Below are positions 1 to 6,905 of a stretch of 14,559 bases of DNA, piece by piece. The notes under the pieces were generated by a model, which had not been told where the DNA came from, ran no database searches, and saw nothing but the letters and a program-made list of their open reading frames with translations. Each line of letters starts with the position of its first letter. Position 1 is the first letter of the stretch. The DNA is taken from contig CAYZAY010000062.1 in assembly GCA_964476515.1 (NCBI GenBank), positions 1 to 14,559 on the forward strand. Direction: 5' to 3'. This DNA comes from JASMHC01 sp964476515. Lineage in GTDB: Bacteria > Pseudomonadota > Alphaproteobacteria > Rhodobacterales > Rhodobacteraceae. The position numbers and the translations under genes are program-made.

Positions 1-62
1 CCAAGGTTAAGGCCGAAGTCGCAGAGCTGTGTGCGAAGTTCCCGATGTATCCAAACCTGTAG
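1..62 (+). CDS. glyA: Serine hydroxymethyltransferase, C-terminal end only (partial)
   Basis: Only the last 19 codons are present, read in the frame that ends with TAG at 60-62. They give a tail of the type KVKAEVAELCAKFPMYPNL, which resembles the C-terminus of GlyA, where a charged helix is followed by ALC-x-x-FP-x-Y-P. GlyA is a PLP enzyme that interconverts serine and glycine while charging tetrahydrofolate with a one-carbon unit. The start and the catalytic part lie outside the window, so the call rests on the tail alone, with weak support from the DgoK-family neighbour that I recall beside glyA in Rhodobacterales. The next gene is convergent and only 8 bases away. No terminator hairpin is visible between the two, so their 3' ends probably overlap as transcripts. 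Confidence 0.7.
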   Translation, partial: KVKAEVAELCAKFPMYPNL

Positions 63-70
63 GCGGTTTG

Positions 71-1045
71 CTACATTCCAAATTCGGATCGGGTGCCTTT
101 AATCGGGTGCCCGATTTGCATTGAAAACGGCAGTAACTGTCTATTTAACAACCCTTTATAGGCTGATTTTAAACCACGCAGAGTCATCTGATTGCTATTC
201 ACTAATTGCGCAGGGACATCCTGAACCCGCAAGGCAGAAGCGTAGAGTGCCGACAGGTTTGGTTCTCCGATAATCGCAATATTTTGCCCAAGCCAATAAG
301 GTCGTGCGCCCGCAAGTTCGATGCCGATCAACATGCCGGACAAGCGCGACTTGGCCGTGACTGAAGGCAGGTATTTCATCATCCCCTCAGCCTTTATCCC
401 AAACAACCGTGCGGATAGCATTTGCGGAGAACTCATTCCGTCGGAAACGGTATTTTCAAATTCAGCCTCATCCCAGCCCTGATCTTGCACGGCATGCCGT
501 AAACCGGACTGCTCAGAAAGCAACGAGAATATTTCACCTGTCATGAATGTACGGAAGCTGATGATCTCTCCGGCGCTGATGTGAACCCATTTGGTGTGGT
601 TGTCTGGCAAGCAAAGAACACCGTCGAACTTCGGGTTTTCGGCCAAATATCCAGCGATCTGGGTTTCTTCGCCGCTCATATAATCAGCAGGGTTATCCTG
701 TGAAACGCCAGCAAGGATGAAGATATCAAGACGAGGGTCCGTGGCGGTTATCTTCAATACAGTTTTACCCGACATTGGTTCGCAGGGCACCTTGGCATAG
801 GCTGCCTCTTGCCAGACTTGCTGCGCGCCAACCGCGCCGCAACAAATGACAGGCGTCTTCGTATCACCAAGAAAAGGTGCGATCAGATCAAGCAATACAC
901 GTTCTAATTCGGTGATTTCGAGCGACGCAGTGCCCTTGTCCGAGGTCACTGTTGTAATCAACTGGTCGTCTTGGCCGAACACCCACGCGCGAAGACCAGA
1001 GGCACGCCAGTCAACAGCAATCCATTCGGCAATTTGTGTGGTCAT
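71..1045 (-). CDS. dgoK: 2-keto-3-deoxygalactonokinase (DgoK) family protein, with altered phosphate-loop motifs
   Basis: This 324-residue protein matches the DgoK family (ASKHA sugar-kinase fold) over its whole length. DgoK phosphorylates 2-keto-3-deoxygalactonate with ATP in the De Ley-Doudoroff galactose route. Visible family landmarks are the N-terminal strand IAVDW (9-13), GEETQ (125-129), HTKWV (150-154), TFMTGE (166-171) and a late stretch SGMLIGIELAGARPYWLGQ. Several usually conserved positions differ. The first phosphate loop reads DWRAS (12-16) instead of DWGT[ST], the second reads PDNHTKW instead of PGTH[ST]KW, and GAVGAQQVW (70-78) replaces the usual GM-x-G-[SA]-R-x-GW. Activity is therefore doubtful. 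The start at 1045 has AGGA 8 bases upstream; an in-frame ATG 8 codons further out lacks this. The gene is convergent with glyA and divergent from glpD. No other galactonate-pathway gene is in the window. Confidence 0.8.
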   Translation of the reverse strand: MTTQIAEWIAVDWRASGLRAWVFGQDDQLITTVTSDKGTASLEITELERVLLDLIAPFLGDTKTPVICCGAVGAQQVWQEAAYAKVPCEPMSGKTVLKITATDPRLDIFILAGVSQDNPADYMSGEETQIAGYLAENPKFDGVLCLPDNHTKWVHISAGEIISFRTFMTGEIFSLLSEQSGLRHAVQDQGWDEAEFENTVSDGMSSPQMLSARLFGIKAEGMMKYLPSVTAKSRLSGMLIGIELAGARPYWLGQNIAIIGEPNLSALYASALRVQDVPAQLVNSNQMTLRGLKSAYKGLLNRQLLPFSMQIGHPIKGTRSEFGM

Positions 1046-1046
1046 T

Positions 1047-1159
1047 TGGTGTTCCTGTCGTCGGGCCACTGCGGCCTGTGATCGTGATTAAGTGGATCTT
1101 GGTAGCAAGAAGCGAAGTTTCATCTGTTTGTCCAGTTGCATTTGAGCCAAGGAACACCA
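1047..1159. repeat. 10-bp inverted repeat in the dgoK-glpD intergenic region
   Basis: TGGTGTTCCT at 1047-1056 and its exact reverse complement AGGAACACCA at 1150-1159 flank 93 bases. The left arm, read on the minus strand, contains the ribosome binding site of the DgoK-family gene. The right arm lies in the glpD leader. It could be a duplicated regulatory sequence, a long-range RNA hairpin arm, or chance; nothing here decides between them. Confidence 0.35.
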
Positions 1160-1238
1160 CGGCGCTTTATCTATCGGCAAAGATTATGCGTCGCTACCCC
1201 GACGGACTGGCTTGTGGTCGCGAATAAAGGGGACGAGT

Positions 1239-1277
1239 ATGACAAGATTGAATGCAGCACCGAAACCGGCGGAGTAA
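1239..1277 (+). CDS. Possible 12-residue leader peptide upstream of glpD
   Basis: An ATG at 1239 opens a 12-codon frame, MTRLNAAPKPAE, ending with TAA at 1275-1277. It is preceded by a near-ideal ribosome binding site, AAAGGGGA at 1226-1233, with 6 bases between the last G and the ATG. Its last sense codon lies inside the glpD ribosome binding site (GGAG, 1271-1274), and its stop is 4 bases before the glpD ATG in a different frame. The arrangement would allow ribosomes that finish the peptide to restart on glpD. The peptide shows no run of one amino acid, so classical attenuation is not suggested. Chance is possible at this length. Confidence 0.3.
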   Translation: MTRLNAAPKPAE

Positions 1278-1281
1278 CTTG

Positions 1282-2850
1282 ATGACCGACCCCAACGACC
1301 AACCAACGGTGGATCTGTTTGTCATTGGTGGCGGTGTGAATGGCTGTGGCATCGCGCGCGATGCTGCGGGTAGGGGGCTATCGGTCACATTGGCGGAAAT
1401 GGGCGATCTGGCACAGGCGACGTCTTCTGCGTCCTCAAAACTGTTTCATGGCGGGTTGCGATACCTTGAGTATTTCGAATTCGGATTGGTGCGTCACGCG
1501 TTGGGGGAACGAGAGACGCTTTTAAAAGCCATGCCGCATATATCCTGGCCGATGCGGTTTGTGCTGCCCTACCACAAAGACATGCGTTACGACGCAACAA
1601 CGCCGACGGCCAAATTGTTGGCGGTGATCATGCCGTGGATGAAGGGGCGCAGACCTGCTTGGTTAATTCGGCTGGGATTATTCCTTTATGACCATCTGGG
1701 CGGGCGCAAAATTTTGCCTGCGACTAAGGCGGTTAACCTGCGTATTCATGAAACCGGCGGGGCCTTGCAGGACAAATTCGAACACGCCTACGAATATTCC
1801 GATTGCTGGGTGCAGGATGCGCGATTGGTGGCGCTGAACGCAGCGGATGCCGCTGAACGGGGCGCAACCATTCTGACCCGCACCAAAGTTACCGCAGCGA
1901 CCCGTCACGCGGATCATTGGCAAATCGAAACGCGTGATGAAAGCTCGGGCGAAGTGCGGGTTCATGTGGCGAAACGGATGGTGAATGCCGCTGGTCCGTG
2001 GGTCGCGGATGTTTTGAAGGGAACGTTGAACGTCGCCACGAAAGAGGCAGTTCGTCTGGTGCGTGGCAGCCATATCGTTGTGCCAAAGATATTTGATCAC
2101 GATCAGCCGTATATTCTTCAGGGCACGGATGGCCGGATTGTCTTTGCTATCCCTTACGAAGACGACTTCACCCTGATCGGGACCACAGATGTCGATCATC
2201 AAGGTGATCCAAGCGACGCACAGATTGCACAAGACGAATCCGAATATCTTTGTGAATTCGTTTCAAACTATTTCGAAACGCCTGTTCAGACTTCGGATGT
2301 GGTTTGGAGCTATTCCGGCGTTCGACCGCTATACGATGACGGCGCAAATACTGCTCAGGCAGCGACACGAGATTATGTTCTGACGCTTGATACCAGTGGA
2401 GCACCGCTGCTTAGCGCGTTTGGCGGAAAAATCACGACGTATCGGGTGCTTGCCGAAGATTGCCTTGAAAAATTGGGGGTTGAAGGGAAATGGACTGCTG
2501 GTGTTGCCTTGCCAGGGGGGAATTTCCCATGGAATGGTGTTGACGCTTTGGTCCGCGATTTGACAGATCACTACGCCTTTTTGACACCGGAATGGGCGGG
2601 ACGATTGGTTCGCACCTATGGGACCAAGGCGAAAGACATCCTAGGGGGTGCCAAATCAGTTGCTGACTTGGGCCGCGATTTCGGCGCGACCTTGACTGAA
2701 TCAGAGCTTTGCTGGCTGCGGGATCACGAATTTGCCCAGACGGCAGAAGATGTGGTCTGGCGGCGAACGAAACTAGGGCTCAGACTGACAGACGAACAGG
2801 TTCAGGAAATTGAAATCTGGATGAATTCAAAGCTGGAGCGCGCAGAATGA
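1282..2850 (+). CDS. glpD: Aerobic glycerol-3-phosphate dehydrogenase (FAD)
   Basis: The 522-residue product oxidises sn-glycerol-3-phosphate to dihydroxyacetone phosphate with FAD and passes electrons to the membrane quinone pool. It is a peripheral inner-membrane enzyme. The N-terminal dinucleotide fold is clear: DLFVIGGGVNGCGIARDA begins at residue 11, with the GxGxxG glycines at 16, 18 and 21. It is followed by the GlpD signature SSASSKLFHGGLRYLE around 50-65. Further family blocks are VNAAGPWVADV, IVFAIPYEDDFTLIGTTD and SAFGGKITTYR, then the C-terminal helical domain. The length is normal for bacterial GlpD. I chose the ATG at 1282 because GGAG sits 7 bases upstream; an in-frame ATG at 1252 would add ten residues without homology. 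The stop overlaps the glpK start (ATGA), which indicates an operon with translational coupling. A very weak possible promoter is TTGAGC (1142-1147) with CTTTAT (1165-1170). Confidence 0.97.
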   Translation: MTDPNDQPTVDLFVIGGGVNGCGIARDAAGRGLSVTLAEMGDLAQATSSASSKLFHGGLRYLEYFEFGLVRHALGERETLLKAMPHISWPMRFVLPYHKDMRYDATTPTAKLLAVIMPWMKGRRPAWLIRLGLFLYDHLGGRKILPATKAVNLRIHETGGALQDKFEHAYEYSDCWVQDARLVALNAADAAERGATILTRTKVTAATRHADHWQIETRDESSGEVRVHVAKRMVNAAGPWVADVLKGTLNVATKEAVRLVRGSHIVVPKIFDHDQPYILQGTDGRIVFAIPYEDDFTLIGTTDVDHQGDPSDAQIAQDESEYLCEFVSNYFETPVQTSDVVWSYSGVRPLYDDGANTAQAATRDYVLTLDTSGAPLLSAFGGKITTYRVLAEDCLEKLGVEGKWTAGVALPGGNFPWNGVDALVRDLTDHYAFLTPEWAGRLVRTYGTKAKDILGGAKSVADLGRDFGATLTESELCWLRDHEFAQTAEDVVWRRTKLGLRLTDEQVQEIEIWMNSKLERAE

Positions 2851-4331
2851 CACATATTCTAGCAATTGATCAGGGCACAACATCGTCACGGGCGATGATA
2901 TTCGATGCATCGCTGAAACCGGCCTTTACGGCGCAAAAGGAATTCACCCAGCACTTCCCCCATTCCGGTTGGGTTGAACACGACCCCGAAGAAATTTGGG
3001 AATCGGTTAGGGGCACCGCCGCCGAGGCTGTCGCGCATGTCGGGGCCGACGCGGTTTCGGCCATCGGTATTACCAATCAGCGCGAAACAACTCTGGTTTG
3101 GGATCGCAAGACCGGTGCATGTATCTATAACGCCATCGTTTGGCAGGATCGCCGGACTTCGCAATTGTGCGCTGATTTGGTCGCATCAGGGCATGAAGCG
3201 TTAATCTCTGAACGCACAGGATTGTTGCTTGATCCCTATTTCTCGTCGACCAAAATCAAATGGCTGCTCGATCATGTCAATGACGCAAGGGCCAAGGCCG
3301 AAGCGGGGGAGCTTGCCTTTGGAACCATCGACAGTTTCCTGATCTGGCGTATGACTGGCGGCAAGCGCCACGTAACGGACGCAACCAATGCCGCGCGAAC
3401 CATGCTCTACGATATTCGCAACGGCTACTGGGACGCCGAGATTTGTGATTTGCTGAACATACCGATGAACATGCTACCCGAGGTTCTTGATAGCTCAGCA
3501 GATTTCGGCCTGACCGATCCAGATGTATTTGGCCGCGAAATTCCGATCCTTGGGGTGGCAGGCGATCAACAGGCCGCAACTGTCGGGCAGGGGTGCTTTG
3601 AACCCGGTATGATGAAATCGACCTACGGTACTGGGTGCTTTGCGCTGTTGAATACCGGAGACGAACTTGTTGCTTCAGACAACCGACTGTTGACGACCAT
3701 TGCGTATCAGCTTGATGGCAAGCCGACCTACGCGCTGGAAGGGTCAATTTTCATTGCAGGGGCGGCGGTTCAGTGGCTGCGCGATGGAATGCAAATTGTG
3801 TCGGATGCTTCGCAAACCGCTGACATGGCCCAAGCTGCGGACCCTGCACAGGACGTCTACCTTGTGCCTGCCTTCACAGGCATGGGCGCGCCATATTGGG
3901 ATGCGGATTGTCGTGGGGCAATCTTTGGTTTGACCCGAAATTCAGGGCCGAACGAATTGGCTCGCGCAGCGCTTCATGCGGTTGGATACCAAACTCAGGA
4001 TCTTATGGCGGCAATGAAGTCGGACTATCCCGCTTTGCCTGATGCCACGACTTTACGCGTTGATGGCGGCATGACGGCGTCGGACTACACGATGCAATTC
4101 CTTGCTGACATCACAAACGCAACGGTAGAGCGCCCCGAAACGCTTGAGACAACAGCGCTTGGTGCTGCTTGGTTGGCTGGGCAACGGTGTGGGTTATATC
4201 CAAAACGCGAAGATTTCGCAGCTGGCTGGGCATGCGAAACCCGCTTTTCCCCCAAGATGGATGCGACCGACAGGGCAAAGAAACTAACCGGTTGGAAGGA
4301 TGCCGTTTCGCGTACACTGTCGGATCGTTAA
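2847..4331 (+). CDS. glpK: Glycerol kinase
   Basis: The 494-residue FGGY-family kinase phosphorylates glycerol with ATP to sn-glycerol-3-phosphate, the substrate of the preceding GlpD. The first phosphate loop DQGTTSSR lies at 8-15. The substrate-side sequences GWVEHDPEEIW and ITNQRETT follow, then GTIDSFLIWRMTGG. GDQQAA places the catalytic aspartate at D240, and STYGTG (258-263) is the nucleotide loop. The C-terminal domain has VPAFTGMGAPYWD and LRVDGGMTASDYTMQF, the FGGY-type nucleotide-binding block. The length equals that of typical bacterial GlpK, and no key residue appears to be missing. The ATG overlaps the glpD stop. No glpF facilitator, glycerol ABC transporter or GlpR repressor is within the window, so uptake and regulation genes must lie elsewhere if present. 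Confidence 0.97.
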   Translation: MTHILAIDQGTTSSRAMIFDASLKPAFTAQKEFTQHFPHSGWVEHDPEEIWESVRGTAAEAVAHVGADAVSAIGITNQRETTLVWDRKTGACIYNAIVWQDRRTSQLCADLVASGHEALISERTGLLLDPYFSSTKIKWLLDHVNDARAKAEAGELAFGTIDSFLIWRMTGGKRHVTDATNAARTMLYDIRNGYWDAEICDLLNIPMNMLPEVLDSSADFGLTDPDVFGREIPILGVAGDQQAATVGQGCFEPGMMKSTYGTGCFALLNTGDELVASDNRLLTTIAYQLDGKPTYALEGSIFIAGAAVQWLRDGMQIVSDASQTADMAQAADPAQDVYLVPAFTGMGAPYWDADCRGAIFGLTRNSGPNELARAALHAVGYQTQDLMAAMKSDYPALPDATTLRVDGGMTASDYTMQFLADITNATVERPETLETTALGAAWLAGQRCGLYPKREDFAAGWACETRFSPKMDATDRAKKLTGWKDAVSRTLSDR

Positions 4332-4358
4332 GCGAAGACAGCCAAGCGATCCGAGTTT
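4320..4358 (+). terminator. Weak candidate terminator of glpD-glpK
   Basis: TCGGATCG (4320-4327) and CGATCCGA (4347-4354) form a perfect 8-bp stem around a 19-base loop that contains the glpK stop codon. Only a short GTTT follows, so it may be a processing or stability hairpin rather than an efficient intrinsic terminator. Confidence 0.3.
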
Positions 4359-4382
4359 CGACTTGATCTTCGACGACTTCAC

Positions 4383-4638
4383 GTGTCGTTTGCGCCCATG
4401 AAGCTATCGGGTCCATTTCTATTTATCCTCGCCACCCTATTGATTGACGCAATCGGGGTAGGGATCGTTTTTCCGATCATGCCAGACCTGATGGACCGCG
4501 CCGTTCTGGATCGCGGCGGGGCTGTCAGCGCTGAACGTCGCGTTCGGGTTTTTCGTTCTGCCTGAATCGCTTGATGCGGCGAAAAGTGGGCGTTTGGTCG
4601 TTTCACGCGTCGTGCAGAGAAGAAACGAAAGCCGGTAG
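4383..4638 (+). pseudogene. Remnant of a TetA-like MFS efflux transporter gene with a large internal deletion
   Basis: From GTG 4383 or ATG 4398 the frame encodes the N-terminus of an MFS drug:H+ antiporter of the TetA type. KLSGPFLFILATLL leads into LIDAIGVGIVFPIMPDL, which is transmembrane segment 1 with the family's LLDAxGxGxxxPxxP pattern. Near 4505 the reading shifts into another frame. There, about 4515-4595, it reads AAGLSALNVAFGFFVLPESL, which matches the end of transmembrane segment 6 and the following LPES sequence of the same family, normally well over 100 residues further on. The second frame soon diverges and stops at TAG 4636-4638, so the C-terminal six helices are also absent. 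A full gene has about 400 codons; about 85 remain. It lies 51 bases after glpK on the same strand, with no convincing ribosome binding site. The transported substrate cannot be known. Confidence 0.65.
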
Positions 4639-4719
4639 CGGGAAAGCCCTGAACCTCGGGTCGTTGGAGCGAACGTTGGCGCAGGTTAAACTGCTCAGCT
4701 GAGATGACCGAGCACAGCA

Positions 4720-4752
4720 AAGAAAAAGCCGCAGAGTAATCTCCGCGGCTTT
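4720..4752 (-). terminator. Rho-independent terminator of the aldehyde dehydrogenase gene
   Basis: On the minus strand AAAGCCGC and GCGGCTTT form an 8-bp stem (4745-4752 with 4725-4732), extended by GAG/CTC across one mismatch around a short loop. The stem is followed by a T-rich run (GGCTTTTTCTTT). It starts 31 bases after the stop codon of the gene at 4783-6219. Confidence 0.75.
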
Positions 4753-4782
4753 CGAAATTGGCTAAACCAACCAGGCGATCAA

Positions 4783-6219
4783 TTATTCAACCGGCCACCC
4801 ACCGATTGCGCGGACTTCGAGGAATTCTTCAAGCCCCCAAGTGCCGCCTTCGCGTCCATTGCCCGACTGTTTCATGCCGCCAAACGGTGCGCCGGATCCA
4901 CGGCCTTTGCCGTTCATGTCAACCATGCCGGATCGAACCGCACGCGCAACACGACGTGCTTTTTCGGGGTCGGTCGTCTGAACATAGTTCGTCAGGCCAT
5001 AGTCAGTGTCGTTCGCGATCTCGATCGCTTCTTCTTCGGTATCAAATGGCATCATCGCCAGCACAGGGCCAAAGATTTCTTCACGCATGATGGTCATGTC
5101 GTTGTTGCAATCTGCAAATACCGTAGGGCGAACAAAGAAACCGCGGTTCAGACCTTCGGGACGACCAACGCCGCCTGCAACCAAGCGGGCACCTTCGTCG
5201 ATACCCTGCTGGATAAGGTCTTGCACCTTGTCGAACTGCATTTCCGAAACCAGAGGACCAACGTGACGCCCTTCCAAAGACGCGGCGTTGACGGTGATGG
5301 CTTCGGCTGCGGCTTTTGCTTCCTCAACCGCTTGATCATAGCGCGAACGTTCTACCAGCATGCGGGTAGGGGCGTTGCATGATTGTCCGGTGTTGTTGAA
5401 GCAGCGGATAATGCCCTGTTTGACCGCTTTCGGGTCTGCATCCGCAAACACCATGTTCGCACCTTTACCGCCCAGTTCTAGGCTGACGCGCTTAATGGTT
5501 TCAGCACCGGCAATCGTAATGGCGCGGCCTGCACGGGTCGAGCCTGTGAAGCTGACCATATCCACGTCCTTGTGCGAAGAAAGCTGGCTTCCAACACCGG
5601 GACCATCGCCGTTCAGCATGTTGTAAACGCCAGCAGGAACACCTGCTTCGTGCATGATTTCTGAGAACAGGACGCCAGAAAGTGGGGATTGTTCAGATGG
5701 CTTCAGGATCATGGTGCAGCCGGTGGCGAGCGCTGGCATGACTTTCAACGCAATCTGGTTCATCGGCCAGTTCCAGGGTGTGATCAGTGCGCAGACACCG
5801 ATTGGTTCGTGGATGATGTGTGTGTCTTCATCACCAGCGCGAAGCGGTCCTTCGAATTCGAATTCGCGCAGTGCGTTGATGAATGCTTTGATGTGGAACG
5901 ATCCAGTGCCGGATTGCTGGGTCTTCGACATATCAATCGGCGCACCCATTTCCGCGCTGATCGCAGCCCCCATTTCGTCCGAGCGGCGCATGTACACGTC
6001 TAGGATCGTTTCAAGCAGTTCCAGACGTTCCGTCTTGGATGACAAGCGCCACTTCGGGAACGCGGCTTTCGCGGCCGCAACAGCGGCATCGGTATCGGCC
6101 TTGCCGCCCAGCGAAATCGTTGCACAGGATTCTTCGGTCGATGGGTCGATAACGGTAAAATCGCGCCCTTCAATCGGGTCAACGAAAGCGCCATTGATGT
6201 AGAACTTGCGAGCGTCCAT
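4783..6219 (-). CDS. NAD(P)-dependent aldehyde dehydrogenase
   Basis: This 478-residue enzyme of the aldehyde dehydrogenase superfamily oxidises an aldehyde to a carboxylate with NAD(P)+. All key residues are visible. The oxyanion asparagine is N150 in TPWNWP, the cofactor-binding lysine and glutamate are K173 and E176 in LKPSEQSPL, and the Rossmann turn is FTGSTRAGR. The general base is E248 in LELGGKGAN, and the catalytic nucleophile is C281 in NTGQSCNAPTR. EEIFGPV and APFGGMKQSGNGREGG follow near the C-terminus. The GQSCNAPTR form resembles a broad group of uncharacterised proteobacterial aldehyde dehydrogenases, so the substrate cannot be named. The ATG at 6219 has GGA 8 bases upstream. 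The gene lies between glpK and putR, ends at a strong terminator and appears to be transcribed alone. It shares a TTGG/CCAA element upstream with putA, which might link it to PutR. Confidence 0.93.
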   Translation of the reverse strand: MDARKFYINGAFVDPIEGRDFTVIDPSTEESCATISLGGKADTDAAVAAAKAAFPKWRLSSKTERLELLETILDVYMRRSDEMGAAISAEMGAPIDMSKTQQSGTGSFHIKAFINALREFEFEGPLRAGDEDTHIIHEPIGVCALITPWNWPMNQIALKVMPALATGCTMILKPSEQSPLSGVLFSEIMHEAGVPAGVYNMLNGDGPGVGSQLSSHKDVDMVSFTGSTRAGRAITIAGAETIKRVSLELGGKGANMVFADADPKAVKQGIIRCFNNTGQSCNAPTRMLVERSRYDQAVEEAKAAAEAITVNAASLEGRHVGPLVSEMQFDKVQDLIQQGIDEGARLVAGGVGRPEGLNRGFFVRPTVFADCNNDMTIMREEIFGPVLAMMPFDTEEEAIEIANDTDYGLTNYVQTTDPEKARRVARAVRSGMVDMNGKGRGSGAPFGGMKQSGNGREGGTWGLEEFLEVRAIGGWPVE

Positions 6220-6263
6220 TTTGGGTATCCAATCTACGGTGAATTAAGTTGCTCTGCGGTAAA

Positions 6264-6274
6264 TTGGGTCCAAA
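6264..6274. promoter_or_regulatory. Near-palindrome upstream of the aldehyde dehydrogenase, similar to the putA palindrome
   Basis: TTGGGTCCAAA has TTGG/CCAA arms about a 2-base centre and shares the 8-mer GGTCCAAA with the palindrome at 6918-6928 in the putA promoter. It lies 45 bases upstream of the aldehyde dehydrogenase start, downstream of the promoter suggested at 6339-6367. A role as a PutR site is inference; short TTGGTCC-like strings occur elsewhere in the window. Confidence 0.25.
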
Positions 6275-6338
6275 GATGCAACGGTATCGGGTTCAGAGAT
6301 GAGGGCAGTCAGCCATCCCACAAGGGGGATCAGATCGT

Positions 6339-6367
6339 GATATAGGGTAGCGAAATTACTGGTGCAA
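6339..6367 (-). promoter_or_regulatory. Candidate sigma-70-type promoter of the aldehyde dehydrogenase gene
   Basis: On the minus strand TTGCAC (6362-6367) and TATATC (6339-6344) are separated by exactly 17 bases, which would give a leader of about 110 bases. The -35 element overlaps a 6-bp inverted repeat (GCAAGC 6364-6369, GCTTGC 6381-6386). The rest of the 180-base gap before putR shows nothing else convincing. Confidence 0.4.
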
Positions 6368-6399
6368 GCCGTCTTTCGTCGCTTGCTTTCGCGGGTTTC

Positions 6400-6855
6400 C
6401 TACAGACCCCGATCCCTAATGCTTTCCATGGAAACATAGGTTGACGTCGATGCGATAAAAGGAAGACGAGAAACCTTTTCGCTTAGGACACGGCGATATT
6501 CACGAATGTCCTGTGTGCGAACCTTGACGAGATAGTCAAAACCACCCGCGATCATGTGGCATTCTTCGATCTCAGGAACTTGGCGAATGGCGGCGTTAAA
6601 TGCGTTCAAAGCAGATTCTCGCGTGTCGGAAAGCTTAACCTCAAGAAAGGCCACATGTTCTAGGCCAAGCTTTGAAGCGGACAGTTCTGCGCGATAGCCG
6701 GTGATGATGCCTGTGGTTTCCAGTCGCTTAACGCGGGCGATAACAGGCGTCTTAGACAAGCCAACCTGCGCTGCAAGATCGGTCATTGAGATTCGCCCGT
6801 CCTTGGATAAAGCATCAAGAATAGCATGGTCGATTTTATCGAGATCTATGGTCAT
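6400..6855 (-). CDS. putR: Lrp/AsnC family regulator, probable PutR activator of proline catabolism
   Basis: The product is 151 residues, the normal size for Lrp/AsnC regulators. Residues 5-60 form the N-terminal winged helix-turn-helix: IDHAILDALSKDGRISMTDLA, then VGLSKTPVIARVKRLE as the recognition part. Residues about 66-140 form the C-terminal RAM ligand and oligomerisation domain, including HMIAGGFDYLVKVRT. In Rhodobacter and Agrobacterium a divergently transcribed Lrp-type protein, PutR, activates putA in response to proline, and the position here is the same. The longer frame could start at 6927 or 6876. I chose ATG 6855 because family homology begins there and a TATTAT -10-like sequence (6875-6880, minus) would place transcription start just upstream. 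The ribosome binding site is poor, so the exact start is uncertain. The gene ends 181 bases before the aldehyde dehydrogenase ATG. Confidence 0.88.
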   Translation of the reverse strand: MTIDLDKIDHAILDALSKDGRISMTDLAAQVGLSKTPVIARVKRLETTGIITGYRAELSASKLGLEHVAFLEVKLSDTRESALNAFNAAIRQVPEIEECHMIAGGFDYLVKVRTQDIREYRRVLSEKVSRLPFIASTSTYVSMESIRDRGL

Positions 6856-6875
6856 GACTGCAAATATAGACTGCA
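6856..6875. repeat. Direct repeat immediately upstream of putR
   Basis: GACTGCA occurs at 6856-6862 and again at 6869-6875, a 13-base period, directly before the putR ATG. It overlaps the region where a putR promoter and leader would lie, so it could be an autoregulatory site. The evidence is only positional. Confidence 0.3.
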
Positions 6876-6905
6876 TAATAGAAAAATAACAGGTAAAAAG
6901 CCTAA

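Noticed and set aside
1252..1281. Upstream in-frame ATG 1252 as the glpD start
   Set aside because: The extra ten residues lack family similarity, and the ATG at 1282 has a well-placed GGAG.
4639..4719. Further MFS fragments after the remnant (for example a frame reading FGRFTRRAEKKRKP)
   Set aside because: The similarity to any part of an MFS protein is too slight to claim. I see no gene in this stretch.
4379..4720. 113-codon minus-strand frame over the MFS remnant
   Set aside because: The plus-strand translations show recognisable transmembrane sequence of one family in two frames, while the minus frame is Arg/Ser/Pro-rich with no recognisable pattern.
6364..6386. GCAAGC/GCTTGC hairpin between putR and the aldehyde dehydrogenase as a putR terminator
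   Set aside because: No T run follows on the minus strand, and it overlaps a better-supported promoter -35. It may be structural, but the terminator call is not supported.
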